A stretch of 64,000 bases of DNA from Opisthocomus hoazin (lineage: Eukaryota > Chordata > Aves > Opisthocomiformes > Opisthocomidae): assembly GCF_030867145.1 (NCBI RefSeq), contig NC_134453.1, positions 1,421,001-1,485,000 of the forward strand, written 5' to 3'. Position 1 is the first letter of the stretch. Every line of letters starts with the position of its first letter. This document shows, one piece after another, positions 44,601 to 55,997 of this stretch. The position numbers and the translations under genes are program-made. The notes beneath the pieces are model-generated. The model saw only the letters and a program-made list of their open reading frames with translations, searched no databases and was not told the origin of the DNA.

Positions 44601-45980
44601 GGAAATTACTAAACAAATTGCCCAGGATCTAATATCTGGTATTTATTATGGTTTTACAGTTCAAGCAAGTTAGAGGGATTCCTATTAGAAAGCTGAATTT
44701 AGGCTGTATCAGCTGTCAGGATCTGTGAGCAGAAACATTAGTCACGTTAAATTAAAGCAAAGTGAGCGTGCTCTCATACACACAAAAAGCATCTGAATGA
44801 CACTGCAGAAGACTCTCCTCTTCCATTTAACATCAGGAAACAAACGCATGGCAGAGCAGGCTCGCACACCTTGCACGGAGCAGCACGTCGATCCTCACCT
44901 AGGAGGATTCCTGATCCCAGGCTCGGCACGCTCAGCCTCCAGCCTTGCTGCTGGCCGAGACTCAGCGGAGCCACGGGGTCCAGCTCGCGGAACCGCTTCG
45001 TGTGCCTTCGCCGGTTTACTCCCTGATCTGGAAGTAAGCTGAAACTTCTGTGCTTCTGTAACTATCCATCTTTTCTCTTTATGAGTTTGGGGGCCAGAGT
45101 TATTTCTAGTCACAACCACCCCTCATTCACGAGCACTACGGAAACCCGCTCTTGGAATCACAGAATGGTCGGGGTTGGCAGGGACCTCTGTGGGTCACCC
45201 AGCCCAACCCCCTGCCCAAGCAGGGTCACCCACAGCAAGCTGCACAGCACCGCGTCCAGGCGGGGCTGGAATATCTCCAGAGAAGGAGACTCCACAGCCT
45301 CCCTGGGCAGCCTGTTCCAGGGCTCCGTCACCCTCAGAGGGAAGAAGTTCTTCCTTGGGTTCAGCTGGAACTTCCTCTGCTTCAGTTTGTGCCCGTTGCC
45401 CCTTGTCCTGTCACTGGGCACCACTGGAAAGAGTCTGGCCCCATCCTCCTGACCCCCACCCTGCAGATATTTAGAGGCATTTCTAAGGTCCCCTCTCAGC
45501 CTTCTCTTCTCCAGGCTGAACAAGCCCAGCTCCCTCAGCCTCACCTCGTGGGAGAGATGCTCCAGTCCCCTCCTCATCCTCGTAGCCCTCCTCTGGACTC
45601 TGTCGAGCAGCTCCTCATCTTTCTTGAACTGATAAGGATAAAGGCATCTTTCCCCTTTATCCAGTTCCTAATTATGACTGGCTTAAGCCAGGAACTAGAC
45701 CAGGAAAAGCATCAGGAACACATGCTACACCCCGCAGTAAGAGGTGGTACACAATACCTAAAATCTGTTCTCAGCAGAAACGAATCAAGAAAAAAGAAGG
45801 CGGTATCATTCGCATGAGACTACTTACCACTCGTTTTTCCCGAAAATCTATCCCTACTGTCGTGATGAATTTGGGATTAAATTTGTTATCGGTGTATCTG
45901 TACAGGAACGTTGTTTTTCCAACCCCAGAGTCTCCAAGGGCCAGGAGTTTGATCAGATAATCATAGTCTCCATCAGTCAT
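35419..45980 (-). CDS. RAB27B: RAB27B, Rab-family small GTPase of secretory granule and exosome docking (5 coding exons)
   Basis: Minus-strand exons: 45828-45980, 42312-42397, 38465-38568, 36992-37115, 35419-35608. They total 657 nt, giving 218 residues plus TAA, exactly the length of human RAB27B. G-protein motifs are intact: GDSGVGKT P-loop (16-23), TTVG in switch I (about 40-43), WDTAGQE (73-79, Gln78 present), NKAD (133-136) and ETSAA (161-165). The C-terminus is CAC (Cys216, Cys218), a double-geranylgeranylation CXC. The N-terminus [19 protein letters not shown] and the -NPKF- stretch fit RAB27B rather than RAB27A. The known role is tethering of secretory granules, melanosome-type organelles and multivesicular endosomes through synaptotagmin-like and related effectors. 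All splice sites are GT-AG. Nothing suggests inactivation. Confidence 0.97.
35609..36991 (-). other. RAB27B: RAB27B intron 5
   Basis: GT-AG intron of 1.38 kb. Contains a perfect 28-bp tandem duplication (36059-36114), otherwise unique. Confidence 0.85.
36059..36114. repeat. Perfect 28-bp tandem duplication
   Basis: GTTTCCATTCTGAAATCCCC and the next 8 bases occur at 36059 and again at 36087, in RAB27B intron 5. Confidence 0.95.
36992..37115 (-). CDS. RAB27B: RAB27B exon 5
   Basis: 124 nt between TTTCTAG and GTAAGC. Encodes [20 protein letters not shown] and [20 protein letters not shown], including the guanine-specificity motif NKAD. Ends in phase 2 within Gly156. Confidence 0.96.
37116..38464 (-). 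other. RAB27B: RAB27B intron 4
   Basis: GT-AG intron of 1.35 kb, AT-rich, no repeat recognised apart from an A-run near 38,271-38,284. Confidence 0.85.
38465..38568 (-). CDS. RAB27B: RAB27B exon 4
   Basis: 104 nt between CACCTGCAG and GTAAGT. Encodes [20 protein letters not shown] and [14 protein letters not shown], as in human. Ends in phase 1 within Ser115. Confidence 0.96.
38798..39795 (-). mobile_element. CR1 LINE with a 326-codon open reverse transcriptase frame
   Basis: Minus-strand frame open from the right end to the CR1 3' region. It starts at the reverse transcriptase motif [20 protein letters not shown], contains the catalytic FADDTK, and runs through the ORF2 C-terminus to LPTPTIL. 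The upstream part of ORF2 and ORF1 are missing, so it cannot move by itself. The 3' end carries a repeated CACAGAAT tail. Lies in RAB27B intron 3, in the same orientation as the gene. Confidence 0.94.
40529..40689 (+). mobile_element. CR1 LINE 3' fragment
   Basis: Sense; CTCCTTCTCTGGAGATATTC to ATTCTGTGATTCTGTGTGAT. Same CTAGATGACCC variant as 4285-4486. Confidence 0.92.
41600..41946 (-). mobile_element. Degraded old CR1 LINE
   Basis: Antisense similarity in patches: GCCTCTTGCCCTTTGGCTGC, GAGAAGAGTCTGGCTCTGTC, then GGTACTCCAGATGTGGCCTC and the LRPHLE-type codons. Much more diverged than the other copies. Confidence 0.65.
42312..42397 (-). CDS. RAB27B: RAB27B exon 3
   Basis: 86 nt between TCGTTAG and GTAACA. 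Encodes [20 protein letters not shown] then LWDTAGQE, the switch II glutamine motif. The first residues differ mildly from the human VYNAQGPNGSSG. Ends in phase 2 within Arg80. Confidence 0.95.
43157..43222 (+). mobile_element. Old CR1 LINE 3' fragment
   Basis: Tail GGACGAGACGACCTCTGGAG, then TTCCAGCCCAGACTATTCTG, an older subfamily ending. Confidence 0.75.
44010..44430 (-). mobile_element. CR1 LINE 3' fragment of a second subfamily
   Basis: Antisense; AATCATTAAGGTTGGAAAAG at the 3' end through the GCTTCGCTGCCCTTCTCCGG segment. Sequence differs clearly from the main family. Confidence 0.9.
45156..45631 (-). mobile_element. CR1 LINE, 3' 475 bp
   Basis: Antisense copy ending at the right in CTCATCTTTCTTGAACTG. 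Its right edge is about 200 bp from RAB27B exon 2. Confidence 0.93.
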
Positions 45981-45999
45981 AGTGCTAATTTTTAGGAAC
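45828..45999 (-). CDS. RAB27B: RAB27B exon 2, first coding exon
   Basis: Start ATG is at 45978-45980 (A at -3), preceded by 19 nt of untranslated exon back to an acceptor CTTTACATAG (exon edge 45999). It encodes residues 1-51 through FREKRV, including the P-loop and switch I; the donor is GTAAGT. Phase 0 at its end. The coding part is 45828-45980. Confidence 0.95.
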
Positions 46000-47013
46000 C
46001 TATGTAAAGAGGAAGAAAAAAAAAATTGATTTAATGATAATAAAATTCACTTTCTGTTTGGTTTTGCCTCATTTCTATTTTTGTTCCTTGAAACGCTGCT
46101 GCCTGTGCTCAGGGTTGAAAGTTATCTGTGTGTATTTTGAAAAACACTAATGCAAAGCAGCAGCGAAACTCTCAATTTCAGGGCAGGTGGCAGGAGATAA
46201 TACAACTTAACACTTTTCTAAACAAATAAAATTGAAGCTTAGAATGATACAGATTGGGACAGCAAGATTGTTTTTGTTCTGAGGATATCAGTAAGACCTA
46301 TAATGAACACAGGTAGGAAACCCAGGGCTAAACCCTTCTGCTCAAACTATTTTATTTGAGTTTGAAGAGAAAGCGTAGTGCAGAAGCAGGCGTGAAAAGG
46401 AAACCCGGACAGGGCACAGAGCATTCTCAGGGCTCAAGCTCTAACCAGAATGACACTATCAGGGCTATGTATTTTTATCTTGAAAGAACTATTTCCCCCC
46501 CCAACAGAACTAATTAAAAAAGCAGAGTAAGCAGCTATCCCAGGGCCACTCTTGGTAAAAGGAGAGCGCCGACGGCCGGAGAAAGCCACGGACAGCTTAC
46601 CCACCTCGACAGCACCAGCAGGCTCTTTTCCATACACAGCAGTGAACAAGAGCAGCAAAGCCTACCTCATTCAGCCCTTGTATAACAAATGGACACGTCA
46701 GAAAGTAACATAAATTTGCAGAAAGAGGAAAAACATCATCTGAAGCAGGGCACAGCCTCCTGCAAGAGCCACGCCATGGACACCCAGCCTGAGCAGAGCA
46801 CCTTTGTGAAACTCCTTCCCAGCCTGGCCCAGCCTTCACCCAGAGCAGGAGCACCCCTTCTCCAACCGGACTGCTTCCCCGGCAGGTTTTATATTCTTTC
46901 AAGTTCAAGGGGAGTGCTGCATTACCCTAAACCTAAAGCTCCCATTACCATATTGACTCTCTTCATATTTGCTATGAACCTCTACAGGAGAAAGAAAGGG
47001 CAACTATGCAAGA

Positions 47014-47905
47014 AACTGCTGATGACACCAAACTGGGAGGAGTGGTGGATACACCGGCAGGCTGTGCTGCCATTCAGCGAGACCTGGACAGGCTGGAGGG
47101 TTGGGTGCAGAGGAACCTGATGAGGTTCAACAAGGGCAAGGGCAGGGTCCTGCACCTGGGGAGGAACAACCCCAGGCACCAGTACAGGCTGGGGCGGACC
47201 TGCTGGAGAGCAGCTCTGTGGAGAGGGACCTGGGTGTGCTGGGGGACGACAGGTTGACCATGAGCCAGCAGTGTGCCCTGGGTGCCAAGGAAGCCAAAGA
47301 GATCCTGGGGTGCATCAAGAAGAGTGTGGCCAGCAGGTCGAGGGAGGTTCTCCTTCCCCTCTACACTGCCCTGGTGAGGCCCCATCTGCAGTACTGTGTC
47401 CACTGCTGGGCTCCCCACTTCAAGAAAGATGAGGAGCTACTGGAGAGAGTCCAGCGCAGGGCTACGAGGATGAGGAGGGGACTGGAGCATCTCTCCTACA
47501 AGGAGAGGCTGAGGGACCTGGGCTTGTTCAGCCTGGAGAAGAGAAGGCTGAGAGGAGACCTTAGAAATGCTTACAAATATCTGCAGGGTGGGTGTCAGGA
47601 GGACGGGGCCAGACTCTTTCCAGTGGTGCCCAGTGACAGGACAAGGGGCAACGGGCACAAACCGAAGCAGAGGAAGCTCCAGCTGAACGTGAGGAAGAAC
47701 TTCTTCCCTCTGAGGGTGACGGAGCCCTGGCCCAGGCTGCCCAGGGAGGCTGTGGAGTCTCCTTCTCTGGAGATATTCCAGCCCCGCCTGGACAAGGTCC
47801 TGTGCAGCCTGCTGTGGGTGACCCTGCTTGGGCAGGGGGTTGGGCTGGGTGACCCACAGAGGTCCCTGCCAACCCCGACCACGCCGGGATTCTGTGACTC
47901 TGTGA
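47014..47905 (+). mobile_element. CR1 LINE, about 890 bp
   Basis: Sense copy beginning just before GATGACACCAAACTGGGAGG (the FADDTKLGG codons, truncated at the DD) and ending CCACGCCGGGATTCTGTGAC. One frame shift near 47,195 separates the two open halves. Confidence 0.94.
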
Positions 47906-50321
47906 AACAGACCTACAAAGTATTTATTCCTATGTATGAAACACCCTGACGATGAGAAAACTGGAATCATATGAAACACCACCTCGTTTACATCCTCTCT
48001 TGCCTTGTTCTCAGCATAATTTAAGCCTTCTCTTATTTCCAATATCTTGTTAATCCTTATGAACAGCCGTTCCATTCGGATCTCTATGCTGAAACTAATT
48101 ACTGCGGTATCAGAGCAGGAGACCCTGGGCCACATCCCATTCACAAAAACTACTGCTTGTCTCAGTACAAGACCTTAATTTCCATAAGAATAAAACCCAC
48201 CTTTCCGAGCATTTAAATTAGCAAGTACTGACCTGCTTTGACTAAAACAGCGAACTAAGCCCGTTTGATTATCCTGCATTTCAACAGTTTGAAGGATAAA
48301 AAGGCCAGCTGCGTACTGAGCAGTTTCTTTGTACGAGCTTATACCTTTGACAGACACAGAGCCACCCAGCGAGGCGGGAGAAGCTTTTGAGAAATTCATC
48401 TTCCGATGATAAAGTTTTAACGAATCCGGAGAAAAATGCCCCTGCTCCGACAGCGCTGCTCTGCCTCGCACTGCCTTTGGTCTGTGCTGGAGAGGGGAAG
48501 GCCAGAGCACCGACATAGCACGTTCACAGAAATTAATTCCACGCCTTTAATCTTTTCCAGAACATCCCAAGTTTACCACAAGGCTCCACCGAGCAAGTGC
48601 GATTTCTCCCCAGAAGTCCGAGGATTATCAAAATCAAAGTATTCCTGATCAATGACATAAACTGTTCTTTAGGCATTTCATTCAACAAATCAGAAAAAGA
48701 AAGGTATTTTGGGAGATGATTCTCCCCCAAAAGCTTGACTGGAAATACACAGCATTAACCTGGGATTAGGTGCTGCTCCCAGATACCCGTGTTTTCTGGG
48801 AGCCGAAATCCAGCACCTCCTTGCTACGCAAGCGTGCGAAGCAGAATATTCAGAATTCACCAAACCTGTAATCGTTGAGCAAAATATACAGCAGACGAGG
48901 ATGATTAAAATCCTGGTTTTGTCAGCGTGTCAGGAGAAGGCAGTTGGCCCTCCTGTTCCCGGCACCGGCTGCTTTTCCAGAAGTTCCTGCCCGTTTGGGA
49001 CTGCCCAGGTGTGGCAGCCTCTCCCAGCCCGGCGCGAGCCAAGGCCGTCACCCCGGGTCCCCGCGGCTTTGGCAACGCCGCTCTGCCTTCGCTCTCCTCC
49101 TCCTCCTCCTCCGTACCGCGCAGCCAGGTAAAACAGTCATCGGTTGGACAAAAGGGGTTTTAGTCCTTCAGCTTTTAACCCGAAGCCACCAAGCAGTTCT
49201 CGTCTCCTGGACCAGCTACGTGATGGAGACGGGAGGAGCGCGCTTCACAGAAACCTGGGTGCGGGGAGAGTTTCGCAGGCCAGACCGATCCGCTGCCGTC
49301 ACGCCGCCAGCGCTCTCCAACCGCTGCCAAAACGCGGCAGTGCAGCAAGCCAAGTTCCTGTTCCACGGGAAATTTGAGCATTAAGATTTTCCTTTCCTTT
49401 CGAATGAAAGAGTTAAAATGACTACTGATTGCTAATAATTACTATTAGATAAACATCTAAGCGTGCTTTTAAGCGTGTCTAATTAACTGGATTTGAAAAT
49501 TCTGAATGGTTCATGACAAATGTTAACTTAAACGGTACGTACAACTGGAGTAGAAAAATCATACACCACATCTGAAACAAAGCAAGGTTCTTCAGTGGAG
49601 GAGGTCTGGGTTTCTTAAAGGGAAGAAACTACATTTCAAGAGAATTTCTTCTAACAAAAATCTGAAAAACACTTCAGCATTTTCCATTATGAGGTTATTA
49701 ACAAGGCTTTTTAATAAAAGTGCAATATACTTTATTCAATGCTAATTTTAAATGGCTCGATATATTGAGCTGCTGAAAAGAAACACCCCTGGGCTTTAAC
49801 GCGAAAGCCTTGCACGGCTAAAACAACGCAACTCAATCCACGATTTTCCATGACGACCCTCAAAAAACATCCCTGTTCCCAGGAACTTAACTTTCAAGCC
49901 CTCACCACCCTGACAGCATCTAAATGGGGCTGCACTTGTAGTATACCAGTGATGGCAACTCATTTTGCCGCGAGAGTGTCTCCAGCTCAGAGCATCTGCA
50001 GCCAGAACCTGCAAGGTCTCTCTGCTGTCCGTCCCACGGGGCTCAGTCAATCCACAAGCACCCGTACAGACCAAAGCCAATCCTCCACTCAACCAAAGCA
50101 ATCTCACCCTCCAGTTCTGAGGCCCGTGCTGTGTCTCCAATCTGATGGTACCAATGAAGCTTTACAAAAACCCAGACAGGCCTCCGGACCGTCCCTCCCG
50201 ACCCTCTCTGCCAGCATGGCCGGCAGCCAGAGGATGGTAAGTGGGACCCTTTGATGCCATTCTTCCAGGCTGTGCATCTAGACGGAGCCTGATTTAAAAA
50301 ACACTTTTCTGCTTTCTTCAC

Positions 50322-50868
50322 AGAATCACAGACTGGTCGGGGTTGGCAGGGACCTCTGTGGGTCACCCAGCCCAACCCCCTGCCCAAGCAGGGTCACCCA
50401 GAGCAGGCTGCACAGCACCGCGGCCAGGCGGGGCTGGAATATCTCCAGAGAAGGAGACTCCACAGCCTCCCTGGGCAGCCTGGGCCAGGGCTCCGTCACC
50501 CTCAGAGGGAAGAAGTTCTTCCTCGGGTTCAGCTGGAGCTTCCTCTGCTTCAGTTTGTGCCCGTTGCCTCTTGTCCTGTCGCTGGGCACCACTGGAAAGA
50601 GTCTGGCCCCGTCCTCCTGACACCCACCCTGCAGATATTTAGAGGCATTTCTAAGGTCCCCTCTCAGCCTTCTCTTCTCCAGGCTGAACAAGCCCAGCTC
50701 CCTCAGCCTCTCCTCGTAGGAGAGATGCTCCAGTCCCCTCACCATCCTCGTAGCCCTGCGCTGGACTCTCTCCAGTAGCTCCTCATCTTTCTTGAACTGG
50801 GGAGCCCAGCACTGGACACAGTACTCCAGATGGGGCCTCACCAGGGCAGTGTAGAGGGGAAGGAGAAC
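50322..50868 (-). mobile_element. CR1 LINE, 3' 545 bp
   Basis: Antisense, CACAGAATCACAGACTGGTC at the left to GTAGAGGGGAAGGAGAAC at the right. Head-to-head with the next copy. Confidence 0.94.
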
Positions 50869-50920
50869 GCCGTCTGTCTTGGCAGACAACATTCCCATCT
50901 AGACCAGAAGTAGCATCTTG

Positions 50921-51167
50921 TTTACAAACTGAAGCAGAGGAAGCTCCATCTGAACATGAGGAAGAACTTCATCCCTCTGAGGGTGACGGAGCCCTGGCCC
51001 AGGCTGCCCAGGGAGGCTGTGGAGTCTCCTTCTCTGGAGATATTCCAGCCCCGCCTGGACACGGTGCTGTGCAGCCTGCTCTGGGTGACCCTGCTTGGGC
51101 AGGGGGTTGGGCTGGGTGACCCACAGAGGGCCCTGCCAACCCTGAACTTTCTGTGTGATTCTGTGTT
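50921..51167 (+). mobile_element. CR1 LINE, 3' 245 bp
   Basis: Sense; AAACTGAAGCAGAGGAAGCT to TTCTGTGTGATTCTGTG. About 52 bp from the opposed copy. Confidence 0.93.
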
Positions 51168-52621
51168 TCTGGATTGATTATTTCATTCCATCCCTATGTA
51201 ACGTTCTCTGACTACAGTGTGAGAGAACATTTAAAATCCGGCACTTGTCAGCAGATACTCCAGAGAACATTTTCTCAGTAGACAGATATGGCCTGACATA
51301 AACCAACCACACCTTAAGACGTTCAGTTATAGCCCACGGGGAGAGGCAAATCTACTCCTCAGGCACTGCGCCTTCGCTCTGCAGCCCCGCACCCACGGCA
51401 CAGAGGAAATGCACCGCGGCACATCCCACCGCACCCGGCCTGGAACGCCCGGCGCAGCCCCCCAGATGCGGCACCTCCAAAGGTGGGAAGCAGGAGGGCT
51501 CCGGCCCTCGGCACATCCGTCAAAACCCCTCTGCCCGAAGCAGCAGCCTCAGCACCGGTCGGCAGCTCTCTCCGAAGGAACGCGGATCTCTGCTCCCGAA
51601 GATCCACCCCAGCGCACGGAAAGGGATGCCGAGGAGCAAAGTTGTAAGTCTGGCTTTCTTCTTCCATTCCTAGCACGTTCCTTAAAAGCTGGGAGAAAGG
51701 CAATTTGCTGACATCTAAATTGCTTTTGAAAAATGTTACTTTTGGCTGGGAACAAACTCTGCAGAAAAATGGTTTCGATCCAGAAACTTTTTTTCATCTC
51801 AAGACGTTTACATGTGCAGGAAAAGCAAATTAAGCAGGCTAAAATTCCGATGAACCTAACCTAAAACCACTGCCTGTCAGTCATACTTTTAGCCTCTCAG
51901 AACTGGAAAAGACTGAAAAATTTTAAAACTTCTACATTTCAAATTTTGCAGATTTTTAAATTTGAAAAGACTTTCCTAATCAAACAGACTATCTACTGGA
52001 TTTTCTGACAACATATTTTCTCATTAACGGAGAGGGTTGTTGCAAGGAGTTCAACAATTAAGTAGCTAATGGGAATATCATCAAGGAAAAGTTACGTGCA
52101 CAATGAGAGAAAAGTCAGCTCCAGAAAATAAGATTTTACTTCCCTTGACACGCTACTAGTTAAAAGTCGAGCAACCAAAAATGTTGTATAAATAGCAATA
52201 GCTCTAGAAAGTGCAGGATATAAAAATCACAGTGCACATATTGTACCAGCAGCTGGCCAGCAAGAGATTTGTTCCCTCTGCCGCAAAATAAATCAGCGCC
52301 ACTACTATTCATCCAAGGTTGTTTTGCTTTTTTCAAATGTAGAAACAATAATAAAAAAACCCCAGCGCTGTCCTGAGGGCCAGCTCAGGGATGACTGTAC
52401 CAGAGGCACACCACAGGGGCATAGCTACCGTCACGTACTCGACCCGGCAGACCCTGAGCCGAGCGAGCAAGCTCTGCGCTCCCCACCGCAGCCGGCGTTG
52501 GGAGACTTGGCTGCTCCTCTTGGATACTGCTGCAGCGGGGCCGGCGTCCGACTTCTCCAGCGCCAGTAACACCTTCACCGCCTTCCCTTTTTTCAACAGC
52601 CTCTGGTGCCTAGAAGTGTCA

Positions 52622-53127
52622 TCACAGAATCACAGAATGGTAGGGGTTGGAAGGGACCTCTGTGGGTCACCCAGTCCAACCCCCTGCCCAAGCAGGGTCA
52701 CCCACAGCAGGCTGCACAGCACCGCGTCCAGGCGGGGCTGGAATATCTCCAGAGAAGGAGACTCCACAGCCTCCCTGGGCAGCCTGTTCCAGGGCTCCGT
52801 CACCCTCAGAGGGAAGAAGTTCTTCCTCGGGTTCAGCTGGAGCTTCCTCTGCTTCAGTTTGTGCCCGTTGCCCCTTGTCCTGTCACTGGGCACCACTGGA
52901 AAGAGTCTGGCCCCATCCTCCTGACACCCACCCTGCAGATACTTGTAAGCATTTCTAAGGTCCCCTCTCAGCCTTCTCTTCTCCAGGCTGAAAAAGCCCA
53001 GCTCCCTCAGCCTCTCCTCGTAGGAGAGATGCTCCAGTCCCCTCCTCATCCTCATAGCCCTGCGCTGGACTCTCTCCAGCAGCTCCTCATCTTTATTGAA
53101 GTGGGGAGCCCAGAACCGGACAGAGTG
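52622..53127 (-). mobile_element. CR1 LINE, 3' 505 bp
   Basis: Antisense, with CACAGAATCACAGAATGGTA at the left, truncated in GGAGCCCAGAACCGGACA. Confidence 0.94.
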
Positions 53128-53583
53128 AACCAGCTGACACAAACTGGACACTCAAAATGCAATGCTGTTCCAAGAGCCCAGCAACATCCTGATAGACCCA
53201 AGAGTACCAAAAAACTACAGACCAACCCCATTCAACTCTCTTTAGTGCATGGCATGAGCCATCATGGCCGGGGTCATGGTATGAGATTCCTACGCACAGG
53301 CAAAGGTACTGGACAGCATGAAGATGACCTCAGGATCCCCCAGAATGATGGTGGCAGCATCATTCCACTCTGGAGATCCCGCTCCTGGATCCTTTCAAGA
53401 TCAGCAAGTGGATGCAGGTGACAAGGGCACCAATGACCAACGCGTGGCATGCAGAGTGATGACCCCAATACCAGCTCGCGGCTTAGAAATACTTTGGATA
53501 GGACCTGAGAGACAGGTGGGCATTGACCAAGTTTGGCACGGTACCACCAAGACAACCTGTTCTCATCTCCAGGCACTCTACAG

Positions 53584-53727
53584 ATGTGGAGCTCTCCTTC
53601 TCTGGAGATATTCAAGACCCGCCTGGACAAGGTCCTGTGCAGCCTGCTGTAGGTGACCCTGCTTCGGCAGGGGGGTTGGACTGGGTGGCCCACAGAGGTA
53701 CCTTCCAACCTCTAACATTCTGTGTTT
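53584..53727 (+). mobile_element. CR1 LINE 3' fragment
   Basis: Sense; CTCCTTCTCTGGAGATATTC to CTAACATTCTGTG, opposed to the 52,622 copy across 456 bp of unrecognised DNA. Confidence 0.92.
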
Positions 53728-55369
53728 ACCATTAACTTTCTGATAAACAAAGAGCTGTATGGAGACTTCCGACGAAGAAGAGAGCAGAGAGCCAGGCAAA
53801 GCTGATCTGTGGGAGGACGGGCTGCCTGCTAGGTTTCCTGTCAAGAGCCACTTCTAGGAGATGACAAACACTGATGGCAGCAGGTTCCTGCTGGAAATCA
53901 GAGTCACTACGCAAAGAGAGTTTTGAAATGCATTTTTTTCTAGCTCTGTCTGTCCTCCTAAAGAAATCATTCAGGCTGCAGCAGAAAGACATCCCAAGAT
54001 CAACCTGGACGTGGCTGGTCTTTGAAGTTCTTTAGCTATGTCCTTTGAACAGAAACACAAAGCTTTGCAACACGAACAGAAAGCCTCCCCTGGTCTTCTG
54101 CAGAACACCACAGAACTTCATTTTTTTTTTCCATCCTCAGGATTCTGATTGGTGTTAACTCTACCCCAGCCATCAATAGTACAGTGCAGAACTAAACTCT
54201 AGACCCCCGTCGCCCTCAAAGCCCCACAGCCTCTTACTCTCTGGCTGTGGGACAACGTCTCTCGCCGATGGAGCAGCCAAGAGAGAACCCTATGGCGACC
54301 AAATTATTTACATCAAAGCCATTAACAGAGTCATGTTACACACCTCTTCCCTGGCAGAGAGAACATACAGGACCATCTGCAATGCAAAGTGGAACAGAGA
54401 GAGAATTAAATTTAAGAGTGCATTCTCAGAAAGCAGCCTCACAAGTCCTTCCCGAGTGGGAGAACGAGACAAGATGTAGGAAAGGTAAGAAAAAACTCCA
54501 TCCAGTCATCCCAGCATCACACTGTAATTTGTCTGCAATCATCTGCCAAAAAAGCAGAGCCTTACAGCTGCCATGCAAATGGCCCACGATGAACCAAACA
54601 TGTTTTCCCCTCAGAAATCAAACAACTCACTGGAGCTACGCTGAGATGAAATTAAAGCTGGCTTCTCTGCTCAAAATCAGGCAATGATTTCCGTCTAGGC
54701 GCGGTGAGCAACAATACGTACCAAACGTGGCAGCAGTGTGAAAGAAATGATCTTTCCTCATTTTCTTCCTTACAGTGGAAACCCCCCGAGGACCAGACGG
54801 ATGCTTTCTGGCACGGATGCCTGACGGCATTTGAGCGCAGACAGCTTCGGGCTTCAGCATGCAAAAGACTCTTGGCAAGCCACAGCCACGTCCTACTCTC
54901 TTTTAGTAAATCAGGATACCCTTTTTAATAGAGAATGAAATGTATACAGAACATAGGGCGTTTTAGAAGTTCCTCTTTAAATACACGGACTTTCAGCTCT
55001 CACCCATTTGAGCACGGGGTTAACAAGGAGGAGGGTTCGTTACCACGCTCCTCACTGCTACACGTGCCTCGCGAAGGAGCCGTCAGGACTTCCACTTTGA
55101 ACTGCCCTTCAACTCACGAGAAGCCCGCAGTGAGCACTCACACAAGCAAAACCAGTAAAACCTCCAAATATCGCTTTCTAAATAGATGGGCGAACACCAG
55201 ACACTGCCTAAAGCTCGAACCCATTCACATCACCACGCAGCCCAGGGGTAGCATTCAGCAGAAACCAAGCAGCACGCTCTCAGCTACCCACGTCCACCCA
55301 TGTTTCCCATTCACGTACTCACACCTTTCGGGGTCCCTTCTCACACGGCGTGCTCTGCCACCCCAACTC

Positions 55370-55997
55370 TTGGCTGCCAAGAGAGATAACAGGGTCCTGG
55401 GATGCATCAAGAAGAGTGTGGCCAGCAGGTCGAGGGAGGTTCTCCTTCCCCTCTATTCTGCCCTAGTGAGGCCCCATCTGCAGTACTCTGTCCAGCGCTG
55501 GGCTCCCCACTTCAAGAAAGATGAGGAGCTACTGGAGAGAGTCCAGCGCAGGGCTACGAGGATGAGGAGGGGACTGGAACATCTCCCCTGCGAGGAGAGG
55601 CTGAGGGAGCTGGGCTTGTTCAGCCTGGAGAAGAGAAGGCTGAGAGGGGACCTTAGAAATGCCTCTAAATATCTGCAGGGTGGGTGTCAGGAGGATGGGG
55701 CCAGACTCTTTCCAGTGGTGCCCAGTGACAGGACAAGGGGCAACGGGCACAAACTGGAGCAGAGGAAGCTCCAGCTGAACCCGAGGAAGAACTTCTTCCC
55801 TCTGAGGGTGACAGAGCCCTGGCCCAGGCTGCCCAGGGAGGTTGTGGAGTCTCCTTCTCTGGAGATATTCCAGCCCCGCCTGGACGCGGTGCTGTGCAGC
55901 CTGTTCTGGGTGACCCTGCTTGGGCAGGGGGTTGGGCTGGGTGACCCACAGAGGGCCCTGCCAACCCCGACCATGTTGTGATTCTGTGATTCTGTGA
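55370..55997 (+). mobile_element. CR1 LINE, 3' 625 bp
   Basis: Sense; from the [20 protein letters not shown] codons to a double ATTCTGTG tail. Its frame happens to be open back into unique DNA. Confidence 0.94.

Larger units (their letters stand above)
42398..45827 (-). other. RAB27B: RAB27B intron 2
   Basis: GT-AG intron. Contains CR1 pieces at 43157-43222, 44010-44430 and 45156-45631. The rest is unique-looking, with no coding signal. Confidence 0.85.

Noticed and set aside
54935-55981. 348-codon open frame
   Set aside because: The second half is CR1 ORF2. The first half is unique intron DNA that happens to be open, with no splice or domain support.
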